Assembly: GCF_026914185.1 (NCBI RefSeq)
Contig: NC_070565.1
Span: 1,612,001 to 1,676,000 of the forward strand
From: Puccinia triticina
Lineage: Eukaryota; Basidiomycota; Pucciniomycetes; Pucciniales; Pucciniaceae
Length of the DNA stretch: 64,000 nucleotides
Direction: 5' to 3'
Numbering within the stretch: the first letter of the stretch is position 1; every line of letters starts with the position of its first letter. The notes under the pieces were generated by a model, which saw only the letters and a list, made by a program, of their open reading frames with translations, was not told the origin of the DNA and did not search any database. Made by a program: the position numbers and the translations under genes. Below are positions 52,608 through 62,233 of this stretch, piece by piece.

Positions 52608-55600
52608 CTAGTTTCTTTTGGACACCCTGTAATTCCTGAGGTGTATAGCACCGTCCGGTATATTATTCTCCGGCAACCATTCATCTTTGTCGGCTGATTG
52701 GTGTTTATACCTGACCAAATAAAGACGTATATCTTTCCCTTGTATCCTTTCTTTCTTGTCTTTAAGAATTTTCTGCACCTTCAATTGTCCTGAAGGGGGA
52801 GTTTCAATAAGGGGTACTGGCGCTACAGGTCCTGGGCATTTTTCAGACCTGGCAGAATAGGGTTTCACCAAGCTAACAGGGAATACTGGATGTTTCCTGG
52901 AGAGTTCTTCAGTCAAAATGACTTCTACTGCATTTTTACCGTGTAGCTGTTTAATGGTAAAGGGTCCTATAAATGGAGGTTTAAGCTTTTTGCTCCCACC
53001 CAAATTGTTAAAATTAATGGTGGAGAGGAGAATTTTTTGGCCTACTTTGAACTCTGGTTCCTTGTGACTTTTGTCCCATCTACCCTTATTGTATTCTACA
53101 GCATCATCTACACATTTTCTGGCGTGTTTTTGAGTAGAATCCAGCATCTTTTTGAAGTCTAATGCTGTGGGGTGCAGATGAGGCAATTTATCATTAAGTG
53201 TGTCTTTAGGCATGCGGGGAATCCATCCTCTTTCTAAGACATAAGGAGCTTCTTTTGTTGAGGAATGCTTGCTACTATTGTACGCAATCTCTAGAGCTGG
53301 TAAAAGGCTTACCCAGTCATGTGTGTATCCATCATGATTTTTGAATTCAAACCCAAAGGAACAGAATCTGCGTAACATATCTTCCAAGGTTTGTATCATT
53401 CTCTCGGCTAGCCCATCCGTTTGGGGGTGGTATGCTGTAGAGAAAGCCAGTTTAGTTCCTAGCATATCATGCAAGTTTCTCCAGAATTCTGACGTGAATT
53501 TGGGGTCTCTGTCACTGATGATGATTTTAGTTATTCCTACGTCAGCCATAATCCTGTTCCAAAATAACAAGGCTACTTCCATAGCTGTGTCATCTTTATG
53601 GTTAGGGATGAATCTGGCCCTTTTAGAGAACCTGTCCACAACAACTAGTACTGAGTTAAAGGAATAAGGTCCTCCTGGAGGTAAACCAGTTACAAAATCC
53701 ATATTAATTATTTCCCATTTTTCCGTGGGCTCTTGGATTTTCTGGAGAAGTCCAAATCTTTTACCAGTCTGTTTGTTACCTTTCTGACAGACGTCACAGG
53801 ACTGGATATAATCATGTACCTGTGCTTTCCAATCAATCCACCAAGCAGTTTGTTTGATCCTCTCCACTGTCCTTTCTTCTGAGAAGTGGCCAGAATTAAC
53901 ATTATCATGGCACTCTTGCAAGATGTTTCTAATCTGGTCTTTGTCACTCAGAACTAACACGCTGGAGTGCCTGTGGCGAAAATATAGCAATCCATCAAGT
54001 AATGTAAATTTTCCAAGTTTGTAGTGTTGGGCTAGACTATCCGGTAGACTGGCTATCAGCTCAGGTGGACTACTATTATTTCCCAGTATCTCCACTAACT
54101 TGAGTAATTCACAATTCTCATCGTAGCTTCTCTGAACCATTTCATAGAAAGCCTCATCCAAGTCACAGACATGTATACCAAGAATGGGAAAAATATCCTC
54201 ATCTTCAGGATCATATGCCGGATTTTCAGGAGTATTAGGCAAAGCCCATCTACTTAATCCATCAGCATTTTTATGTTTAGCTCCTGCTTTGTGAACAATT
54301 GTCATATGACCTCTGTAAAGCTGTATTTCAATTTGCCACCGGAGCATATGCCTGTTAGGTGTTTTCATATTCATAAGAGTTCTTACAGCTGTGCAGTCTG
54401 AAACAACTACAAAGTTGGATCCTTCTAGATAATAGTGGAGTTTTTCCAGCGCCCAAACCAAAGCTAGACATTCCATCTGGCTGGCTCCGTACCTTCTTTC
54501 TGTACTTTTAATTTGTCTAGAAATGAAGAGGATAGGTTTTTCCACTGGTTTATCCTCTATAATGAATTCTTGATGCAATGCAGCACCTAGACCATCTAGA
54601 CAGGCGTCAATATAGAGTATGAATGGTTTCGTGTAATCTGGTTGCGCCAAAACAGGCGCAGAAGTGAGGAGTCTCTTCAGTTCTTCATAATCTTGAACCC
54701 TTTCATATGTCATCTCAAAGATGGCGTCATTACCACAGATGGCGTACAAGCTCTTACTGACGTGGGCAAACTGTGGTACGTGTTGCCTATAGTAGCTGCA
54801 AAATCCTAAGAAGGACATGAGTTCTGTTTTGTTCTGGGGCATGGATTTACACATCACAGCCGCAACTTTATTCTGATCTGTTGCAAGAGTAAGGCCTGAA
54901 ACTACACGTCCTAGCGCTATTAATTCGCCATAACCAAAGTTACACTTCTTAATAGACATTTTCAACCCAGATTTTATAGCAGTACTCAAGACTAAATTAA
55001 TTTTCTCCAGATGGGTATCCCAATCATCAGAATAAATTATTATGTCATCAATGTACACCATCATCCAATTTTGTCGAATAAAAGATCCAAAAATTGAATC
55101 CATCATTCTTTGGAAGTGGGAGGGCGCATTCTTAATTCCAAAAGGCATCCTGAGGTATTCAAAAATTCCTAGGTGACAAATAATTCTGAGGAATTGTCTA
55201 CTTTCTGGATCTATAGGGATCTGGTGAAAACCTTTGAGCACATCCATAGTGGTAATGTATTTGGCTTTGGATAAATTATGCAAGGAGTGATCTATGCGTG
55301 GTATGGGATAATAATCAGGTCTGGTATAATTATTAAGGGCACGAAAATCTCCCACCATCCTGGATTTTTCATTATGCCATGCAATAATCACAGGAGTTGT
55401 GACTTCTACTTGCTCATTATGCCCTACTTTCCGTAATACTCCCAATTCCTGCAGCTCTTTGATGTGAGTTTCAAGGGCCTCTCTGGATTTGGGGCTGGAA
55501 GGGTAAGGGGGTCTTCTCAGTTGCGGAGGGTAAGGTTTCTGGACTGTCAATTCCAGTTTCATGTCATGACCTTTAATATTACCAATAGGTTCTTCTGTAG

Positions 55601-57983
55601 TGCAGAAGGCTTCTTTGTGCTTGAAACAAGCCTTCAACACGTCAAACTGTTGGCTCTCAGTTAATATATCACTGATTGCTGCTTGGGACAGGTATTCAGA
55701 TTTAAAGGAGTCAAGATCATTCTGGTATTCCACATTATTAGTGGTAAGTACATCAGGGAGCTTGATATTGATGTTGCAGATTTGGAATTTCCTTTTCCAA
55801 TCACCTCCAATAGTATAGAACCTGTCTTTGCTTTGGAATATGTCTATTCCATACATGCAAAAGGTATCATTACCTAAGATTAAGTAATTACATACAGCGT
55901 CTTGTAGTACTACGAATTCAACAGTTAGCCTCAGAGATCCCTTGGAATGCGGGAAAATTAGAGGCATGACCACTACTCCTACAGGCTTCATGGAGGAATT
56001 GCAGCTGCTGAATTTAGCTCTGGGCATGGGCAATAAGTGCTCTCCCCAATCTGGGTAGCACTCATCCAGAAAGTTCTTGCTGACACAAGAACAGAAGGCC
56101 CCTATGTCCAGCAAAGCTTTCAGCTCCTGGTCATGAAATAAGACAGCAGTATAGCTTGTTTTTCCCATAGTGTAACTCATTCCTGCCTCAGGTTTGTTGG
56201 TAAGTAATTTGGCGTCAGAGATATGGCCAATTTTCATTGAAGGGTCCCATTTCTGAGGCAAGTTAGATTCCCCATGGATGGAGTTAATTGACATTTCATC
56301 ACCAATATCAGCTTGAATTACGTGGATCATGGGATCTTCAACCTCTGCAGCATTAGTGGTTACTATGTTAAACTCAGAAGAGTCTTCATCCTCACTATCT
56401 GATACTTCTTCTACTTCTATATTGTTGACCTTTCTGCGTGGATTAGGGCATTCAGGTCTCTTATGGCCCTTCTCACCACAATTGTAACACTCAGGTACTG
56501 CTGCCTTCCTTACAGGAGTTTCAGCTGCAGGATTATTGGGTGTTTCAGGCTTGGGAGCATCTCTTTTTTCAGGAGCAGAGTTTCTGACGTATTTTTTATT
56601 GAGACCATTTAAAATAACAACTTCATGAAGTATACCTATAAATTTAGCCAGGTCTACATTCATGTCACTGAGTCTGCACCTCATCAAGCTCTCAATTTGT
56701 CCTTTACATTGGTTGAGGAGTCTGTCATTAATTTCCTCTTTGGAGGGGTTGTTATACATACAATCAATCCTCTTCTTCTGGCGTAAACACCATTCTGTAG
56801 CTGGCTCTTTAGTTGGATCAAAGTAGTCAGCTTCAAAAGCTTGGCGCTTTTCTGTCCTCCAAACTCTTGTTCCAAATTCCTCCTTAATATATTCTTTCCA
56901 TTTTCCCCAGGATTGCTCACCAACTTCTTCAGTTTTAGTGATAAACCAGTCTGCGGCAACACCTTCAAAAAGCCTAGGTAATCTGGAAATAATAGCCTCC
57001 TCATCCGCACGGTATGATCTGAGCATATGATCAATAGTTCTAATAAAATTCATGTGATCATATTCTCCTTTGCCATCGAACCTGGGCCAATCTTTCAAAG
57101 GAGGCATTATTTTATTAATTGCTGTCATATCCAAAGTCCTGTAGGGGGTGGATTGTCGTGAATTGTTCACTTCTGGTACAGGAGGAAAATGCATAAAAGG
57201 ATTGTTATGCATAGGCTGAGTTGATGGGTGCGTTTCACCAGGATATTCATTCTTTGGTTGCGGCGCAGGAGTGGGGGAGGTACTTTGGTAGACTCCTTTG
57301 CGTTGATGATGCGCATCTCTCATGCCAAAGGGACTGTCTGTAGGGATCTGAAGATGTGGAGGCTCATCCTTAGAGGTGCAAGGAGGAATTTTTTCAGCAT
57401 GTCCTCTCATTTCAGGTGCTCTATTAGTAGGGACCTCTTTTTTGTTGTCTATTCTTTTACCCAAACCATGTACCTCCATATTGAGGAGATTAATTCTGTC
57501 GGATAAGCCTCCAAATTTCTTATTCATGCTGTTATGTAGCTGCTCTAGTTTTTCATTCATACTTGCATTCAATTGTAAGATCAATTCAGTTATATCTGAA
57601 TTATCTTTACCATTTTTAGGTAGGATATCTTTTTCCAAGCTATGTAGAATGTGGTCAGCGGTTGAGTTGAGAACGGCTGCTGAGTTTCTGGAGTACTGTA
57701 AAATCTCAGATACCTCATACTTAGTGTCATGTACTATCTCCTTAATGAGTTCGCACTCTTTGCTCGTCCCAATGATGTGCTCACAGTGTCTCGCAGGTAG
57801 CTCAAGGGGAGCTGGTTTGTCTAAACGGTTAAGCACAGATAATATGGTTGAATTCACTGTTTCTTTTATCGCTACTAGACTATTATCAATTTTATTTACA
57901 ATAGTCTTGAGGTTTGCTTCGTTATTATTATCAAGAGCAGAAAGGTTAGAATGGACAGCATCGAGAGAGTCAAAGAGAGACAT
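52608..57983 (-). CDS. pol: Element F ORF2: gag-pol polyprotein (about 1791 aa)
   Basis: I start it at the ATG at 57983 ([10 protein letters not shown]), 14 nt after the ORF1 stop. The frame stays open upstream to 58685, but that part overlaps ORF1 and is not conserved with element A. In order: coiled N-terminal region; capsid-like [22 protein letters not shown] knuckle ([14 protein letters not shown]); protease with [12 protein letters not shown] ([10 protein letters not shown]); RNase H ([16 protein letters not shown]); integrase ([39 protein letters not shown], all catalytic acids present); chromodomain-like C terminus ([15 protein letters not shown]). It copies and integrates the element; the chromodomain probably guides integration to chromatin marks. 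Confidence 0.93.
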   Translation of the reverse strand: MSLFDSLDAVHSNLSALDNNNEANLKTIVNKIDNSLVAIKETVNSTILSVLNRLDKPAPLELPARHCEHIIGTSKECELIKEIVHDTKYEVSEILQYSRNSAAVLNSTADHILHSLEKDILPKNGKDNSDITELILQLNASMNEKLEQLHNSMNKKFGGLSDRINLLNMEVHGLGKRIDNKKEVPTNRAPEMRGHAEKIPPCTSKDEPPHLQIPTDSPFGMRDAHHQRKGVYQSTSPTPAPQPKNEYPGETHPSTQPMHNNPFMHFPPVPEVNNSRQSTPYRTLDMTAINKIMPPLKDWPRFDGKGEYDHMNFIRTIDHMLRSYRADEEAIISRLPRLFEGVAADWFITKTEEVGEQSWGKWKEYIKEEFGTRVWRTEKRQAFEADYFDPTKEPATEWCLRQKKRIDCMYNNPSKEEINDRLLNQCKGQIESLMRCRLSDMNVDLAKFIGILHEVVILNGLNKKYVRNSAPEKRDAPKPETPNNPAAETPVRKAAVPECYNCGEKGHKRPECPNPRRKVNNIEVEEVSDSEDEDSSEFNIVTTNAAEVEDPMIHVIQADIGDEMSINSIHGESNLPQKWDPSMKIGHISDAKLLTNKPEAGMSYTMGKTSYTAVLFHDQELKALLDIGAFCSCVSKNFLDECYPDWGEHLLPMPRAKFSSCNSSMKPVGVVVMPLIFPHSKGSLRLTVEFVVLQDAVCNYLILGNDTFCMYGIDIFQSKDRFYTIGGDWKRKFQICNINIKLPDVLTTNNVEYQNDLDSFKSEYLSQAAISDILTESQQFDVLKACFKHKEAFCTTEEPIGNIKGHDMKLELTVQKPYPPQLRRPPYPSSPKSREALETHIKELQELGVLRKVGHNEQVEVTTPVIIAWHNEKSRMVGDFRALNNYTRPDYYPIPRIDHSLHNLSKAKYITTMDVLKGFHQIPIDPESRQFLRIICHLGIFEYLRMPFGIKNAPSHFQRMMDSIFGSFIRQNWMMVYIDDIIIYSDDWDTHLEKINLVLSTAIKSGLKMSIKKCNFGYGELIALGRVVSGLTLATDQNKVAAVMCKSMPQNKTELMSFLGFCSYYRQHVPQFAHVSKSLYAICGNDAIFEMTYERVQDYEELKRLLTSAPVLAQPDYTKPFILYIDACLDGLGAALHQEFIIEDKPVEKPILFISRQIKSTERRYGASQMECLALVWALEKLHYYLEGSNFVVVSDCTAVRTLMNMKTPNRHMLRWQIEIQLYRGHMTIVHKAGAKHKNADGLSRWALPNTPENPAYDPEDEDIFPILGIHVCDLDEAFYEMVQRSYDENCELLKLVEILGNNSSPPELIASLPDSLAQHYKLGKFTLLDGLLYFRHRHSSVLVLSDKDQIRNILQECHDNVNSGHFSEERTVERIKQTAWWIDWKAQVHDYIQSCDVCQKGNKQTGKRFGLLQKIQEPTEKWEIINMDFVTGLPPGGPYSFNSVLVVVDRFSKRARFIPNHKDDTAMEVALLFWNRIMADVGITKIIISDRDPKFTSEFWRNLHDMLGTKLAFSTAYHPQTDGLAERMIQTLEDMLRRFCSFGFEFKNHDGYTHDWVSLLPALEIAYNSSKHSSTKEAPYVLERGWIPRMPKDTLNDKLPHLHPTALDFKKMLDSTQKHARKCVDDAVEYNKGRWDKSHKEPEFKVGQKILLSTINFNNLGGSKKLKPPFIGPFTIKQLHGKNAVEVILTEELSRKHPVFPVSLVKPYSARSEKCPGPVAPVPLIETPPSGQLKVQKILKDKKERIQGKDIRLYLVRYKHQSADKDEWLPENNIPDGAIHLRNYRVSKRN

Positions 57984-57997
57984 TATGATAGAAGGGC

Positions 57998-59356
57998 TTA
58001 ATCGATGTTCTGGTACAGATTCTTCGCAATCTGAAGAAGATCGGCGGCTCGTTTCCATTTCCCTGGATCGTTGAAGTTGGTCGAGGTGGAGCTTCGATTC
58101 TTGCCCGTACCGTTCTTTTTGAATTTCATTACGATCTTCTTCGGCGGGGCGGGGAAGTATAACTTCTTTTCTTCCCAAGGGTTCCAGCCTTTCACGTACC
58201 CTTCTATCTCGTCGTTGGGAATGAGCTTCTGAAGAGACTTCTGACTTTCTTGCGCCGAAGTCAGCAAAGCTCGCAGCTCGGGAGTCGCACCGTCCTTCAC
58301 GATCGCTTGGTATTGCGTCCAGGTAGCGACGTGCTTTTTCACCAGGAGTCGGATTTGTTCCGACTTCGAAAGCTCCTTGATATCTGGGTGCGTAAGGGGT
58401 TTCTGGGTAGGCTCCGATGAGTTGAGGATGATTTCGTCGATTTCGTCGATATCCATCGCTGTGTCGTTCTCCGAACTCGGAGGTGGGGCGTTTTTGGGTG
58501 GACCATTGGTTTCGGGAGGCGCTGGGGTAGCCTCGGGGGTCGCTGGCGTCAAGTCCTTGCGTTGGATCGCGGAGACTTGGAGGTTCTTGACCCTGTTGTG
58601 CAGTTCCTTTGCGGCCGCGAGGTCTTGTTGGAGGCGGGAGGGGGCCTCGTAATTCGGGACGGTTCGCTCTGGTATTATTAGTCATGTTAGTATATATAAC
58701 TAGGTAGAATGAGAACTTGGGTGAATTAACTTACTGGTAGCTGCGGCGGTAGTAGCGGCAGGGACAGCAGAGTTGGCGGTGGCGGCAGCGGTGCTAGTAG
58801 CGGCGGCGGCGACGGTAGCGGCGGCGGTAGCGGGAGTAGGAGCAGTGGTAGAGGCTGGTCCTTTCGCGGGAGCTGGTGCTTTGGCTGGAGCGGCGGCGGG
58901 TGCAGTCGCTGGATTAGTAGCTGGGGCAGTAGCTCGGGCTGTAGGTCCTGTTGCGGCGTCGGTAGTGGTCTGTGTGTTTCCGTAAGCAGCCACTACAGGA
59001 AAAAACAGGTTTCTTGTTAGCCGAATTCGGATGAGAATGTCGGAGAGGGGAAGTGTTTTGAGGGATAGAAGTTTTTGCACGAAAACGGACGAGTGGCTTA
59101 CTTTTAGCTAGGTATCGTTCGCGGTCGGCTTTCAGTTTTTTCTCTTTTGCTTCCCTGGCGTAGTTCTTGATCTTGATCTCAGTCTCGAGATCCTCTTCGG
59201 CGCGGATGTGGAGGTGGTAAGCGGCAAGGATCAGCTGTTCCTCGTGTGTAAGCAATTCCCACGGGGTAGGTCGGTGGTCGCGGCGTTCGGATTCCTTGCG
59301 CAGGCGCAGCAACTCCAGATAATACTGGATAAGTTCGGTGTTTTCTTTGAGATTCA
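57998..59356 (-). CDS. Element F ORF1: spliced protein of unknown function (about 394 aa)
   Basis: Exons are 59356-59102, 58992-58735 and 58668-57998. Introns are 109 nt (GTAAGC..CTGTAG) and 66 nt (GTAAGT..ACCAG, with a perfect TACTAAC branch site at 58692-58686); both are phase 1. Exon 1 follows a long pyrimidine tract and TAG and begins TG, so the ATG is probably split A|TG by a leader intron. Exon 1 encodes a charged helix ([23 protein letters not shown]), exon 2 an Ala/Pro/Thr-rich linker, and exon 3 a coiled helix ([16 protein letters not shown]), an acidic segment, the conserved [12 protein letters not shown] helix, GWNPW and a basic patch. Element A has the same protein. Function unknown. 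Confidence 0.7.
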
Positions 59357-59689
59357 CTAGAAAAGAAAGCGAAAGAAAAAAAAAAAAAGGTCAGAAATGA
59401 TAGAATAAATTTGAGATATATTTTTTGATTGTTTTATCGGGATTTTGAGAGAAGAAATTATGTACTTTTTATTGTTTTTAAGAGTTTTTGATTTTTAGTT
59501 GATTGCGCCGTAAAAATAGGGAGAAAAAAGGTTATTTTTGTCAGATTTTAATTTTTTTAAGAGCGCTCAAAAGTAGAGAATAAAAAGTAGAAATTTTTAG
59601 AGATATTTTTAGGTATTTTTAAGAATTTTTTGACGTGAAAAAATATCAAAATAAACAGGTCCTTTCTTTCAAATAAGTTTGAAGGAAAT

Positions 59690-59707
59690 TTCCCGGCCAG
59701 ACCCCCA
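59690..59707 (-). promoter_or_regulatory. Primer-binding site of element F
   Basis: Identical over 18 nt to that of element A (minus strand TGGGGGTCTGGCCGGGAA), two bases after the LTR. Complementary to a tRNA 3' end, tentatively tRNA-Pro. Confidence 0.75.
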
Positions 59708-59709
59708 AT

Positions 59710-61157
59710 TGTCAGCCTGCGTGATGCCAAGGACAATAATCCTTCTAGCTACACGAGCTGCAAAGTGAAATACTAGAGTTTTAAGGACTCTGGGGATGAT
59801 ATCCAAGGCTTTGGAGAGGTTGTGTGGCGTAAAAAATAGAGAAATAGTAGTTTAATTATATTAATAAAATTAATATAATTAAAATAAGAGGGGCCTGCAA
59901 GCAGGGGTGGTTTAGATCCCTCTAAGGTATCGTGCAAAAGCAGAAGATTTAGGTACCTGTTAGTACTGGGGCCTGCAAGCAGGGGTGGTTTAGATCCCAG
60001 CAAGAATGAAGCGGAGAATCTCAAGAGAAAGGGGTTAAACTTACTAGAATTAAGCCCTTAAAGTCTTGAGGTTCTTCAGGGGAGAATCTGAGCAGATTCA
60101 GACGAAGGAATTGAGCTAAAGTCAGCAACTAAGGATCTTACCAGGCAGAGAACAGGTGTTGAGCACGTGTTGGAAGCGGGTAATGATCAGAGTAGGTGTA
60201 ATAGCATGAGGGAGGGTCTTTGGAGCGCACAGAGGGCCCTTTAAATAGTCATGAAAGCCCTCAGGGAGCGCTCAGGGAGCCATATAGCTGCTGGCCAACT
60301 TGTGGGCGTAATTCTGGCTCAATTTGGCGGTTGGCCAACTTGTGGGCGTGATTTTAGACCAATTTGGCAACGCTACAGGAGGACTATTCCTTTTTGGGGC
60401 GTGCAAATGGCTGCAAAAGTAATATTTGGCCGTATCAGGACTAGTCTAAAACACTTCTAACTAGTAGGGGTTGTTACGTGTGTCCTATCTTCTAGATTGG
60501 GCCACTTATGATGCTCCTGTATCATAATTAGTCTGAAACACATGGTAATTGTTTCAGGCTAATTTACAGGTTACATAATAGTAATTACTGTTTGGGACAT
60601 GCAGACTGTCACGTGTGGCCAATTGTTCTGCTTTGGTCTACATAATGACATCACATGTACCAATTGGTTGGTACTTCTTATCTTTGTGCGTCAAGAATGT
60701 TTTATTTACATCATTACATATGTAATGGAACATTCTAGGCGCTCATGGGACTCAGAAGGTGTCATATCTTCATAGTATGGCGTGATCACGGCCTTTTTGG
60801 GTGTCTGTGGCGCTTACAAGCATATGTACATGAGCATATAAGCATGAGCGCTACCTTATCCGTGGTAACTGGGTATATTTTCATGTGTAATTTACACAGG
60901 GAAGGAGTAAGAGTTTAGGGTACGTTGCAGTGAGGTACCCTAGTTTATTTTAGGCGTAGATTAGGAATCTGAAGTAATATTCTACAATTTACATATGTAA
61001 GAGTGCGTAATAATGTCTCTTTCATAGGTAATATTTATACTTTTTATAGTGTTACATATGTAGGAGATTAGTAATAATGTCTCTAACATATGTAACAATT
61101 TTATTATTTTTCTGTGATATTATGTCACGGTGGCTCTGACATAGTAGCCAGCTGACA
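59710..61157 (-). repeat. 5' LTR of element F
   Basis: Apparently identical 1448-bp copy of 51045-52492. Confidence 0.94.
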
Positions 61158-61270
61158 CTGCCAGACTGGGATTTTCTTACAAAGAATTGCGTGCAAGCTG
61201 CTATCTGGTGGTCGAGTGGGTTTTAGTTTCAATAACGGCCCCGGACAAGTCGAGCCAAGCTCGCACATGA

Positions 61271-61660
61271 CTACCAATATGGTCTATAAAGAAGGTTTCG
61301 GTAGTGTGTTTGGTGCTTCTCTCTTTCTATTTCATCGACCTGTTGGCAATGAGGACACCTGAAATCACGCGTATGGAACCAGGTATAAATACATCCAGTG
61401 CAAAACCAATGGCCGCATTGTATTTTTTTGAGCAGTGTCACATCCTTTGCCAGGAGATCTCCCAAGCAAATTCCACAGGTGTCTTCTGGGGGTTGGCCGC
61501 ATTGTGTTTTTTTGAGCAGTTTCTCATCCTTTGCCAGGAGATCTTCCAAGCAAATTTCACAGGTGTCTTTTGGGGGTTGGCCATAATTGGGTGGTAGCTG
61601 GACGGGTTCAGTCGGTGATCTGGGACTCGAAGCTTCTGAATCGGGCTGTTCACCTCCACC
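61271..61660 (-). pseudogene. Partial RING-finger gene with a duplicated half-RING
   Basis: The open frame carries a RING pattern (CGICLGDLLA..CGHWFCTGC..CPHC) preceded by a second copy of its first half (CEICLEDLLA..QCGQPPED). This comes from a direct tandem duplication in the DNA (about 61417-61580). No in-frame ATG is found upstream, and the sequence resembles the second exon of the 40-kb paralogue (GGGEQPDS against GGEQSG), so 5' exons are missing or elsewhere. There is no C-terminal membrane segment. Element F is inserted about 110 bp downstream. It could be a live exon of a longer gene. Confidence 0.45.
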
Positions 61661-61689
61661 GGATAAAATAATATTAGTAGTTCAGCTCG

Positions 61690-62233
61690 CTGCAGGTATT
61701 AAAGCGGTTAAGTGAATTTTGCAAACCATCTTTTACAACCCTTATGGGTTGTAAAATTCCATAGCCCCCGGGGTGTCATGCAATTTTACAACCCATAGGG
61801 CTAATTTGGACGTATGTAAATAAATAGGTTGCAAATAATAGTATGTAAAATTGCGTCAGACATGCATATGGACTAAATTCACAAACCATGTCTTGCAACT
61901 CTCGCATGATGCGGTTGTGAAATTACGTTACAAGCTTTGCATATGTAATTTCACAAGCTAAGTTCTTGCAACCTAGTATCGCATGCAAAATATGCTTTGT
62001 AAATAAGCTTTACAAGCCCGTGAGATATAATTTTACATCACATGTGAACTCAATTTGCAATCAATGCAACATACATACTAACTTCCAACTCTAACACTTC
62101 AAACTCTGACGCTAAGCAAACAAAGGTGATATCAGCGACATCAACAAGTCAACCGGTCGACGCTAGGCAAGAATGACTCTCCATCCCCTCCCACGCTTGA
62201 GTCAATCAACAGTTCACTCAAGCTCCCACCGCG
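61690..62233. repeat. Cluster of TTTACAACC/TTGCAACC motifs
   Basis: About fifteen variants of TTTACAAC, TTGCAACC and their complements lie between 61725 and 62060, some forming short inverted pairs (TTTACAACCC..GGGTTGTAAA). The same words recur in the introns of the transposase-like gene downstream (63460-63515, 63790-63850). They may be subterminal repeats of that transposon. Confidence 0.4.

Larger units (their letters stand above)
51045..61157 (-). mobile_element. Ty3/Gypsy element F (chromovirus type), full length, apparently intact
   Basis: Two 1448-bp LTRs (51045-52492, 59710-61157) in which I find no difference are flanked by CTGCC at 51040-51044 and 61158-61162. Minus orientation: PBS 59690-59707, spliced ORF1, ORF2 gag-pol, purine tract (GGGGTAGGGAA) at 52493-52503. 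No stop or frameshift interrupts the coding regions. It is the same clade as element A. Identical LTRs mean very recent insertion. Confidence 0.96.

Noticed and set aside
57984..58685. N-terminal 234 codons of the long element F gag-pol frame
   Set aside because: This stretch is open but overlaps ORF1, has low-complexity composition, and the equivalent frame in element A stops early and is not conserved. The ATG at 57983 is preferred.
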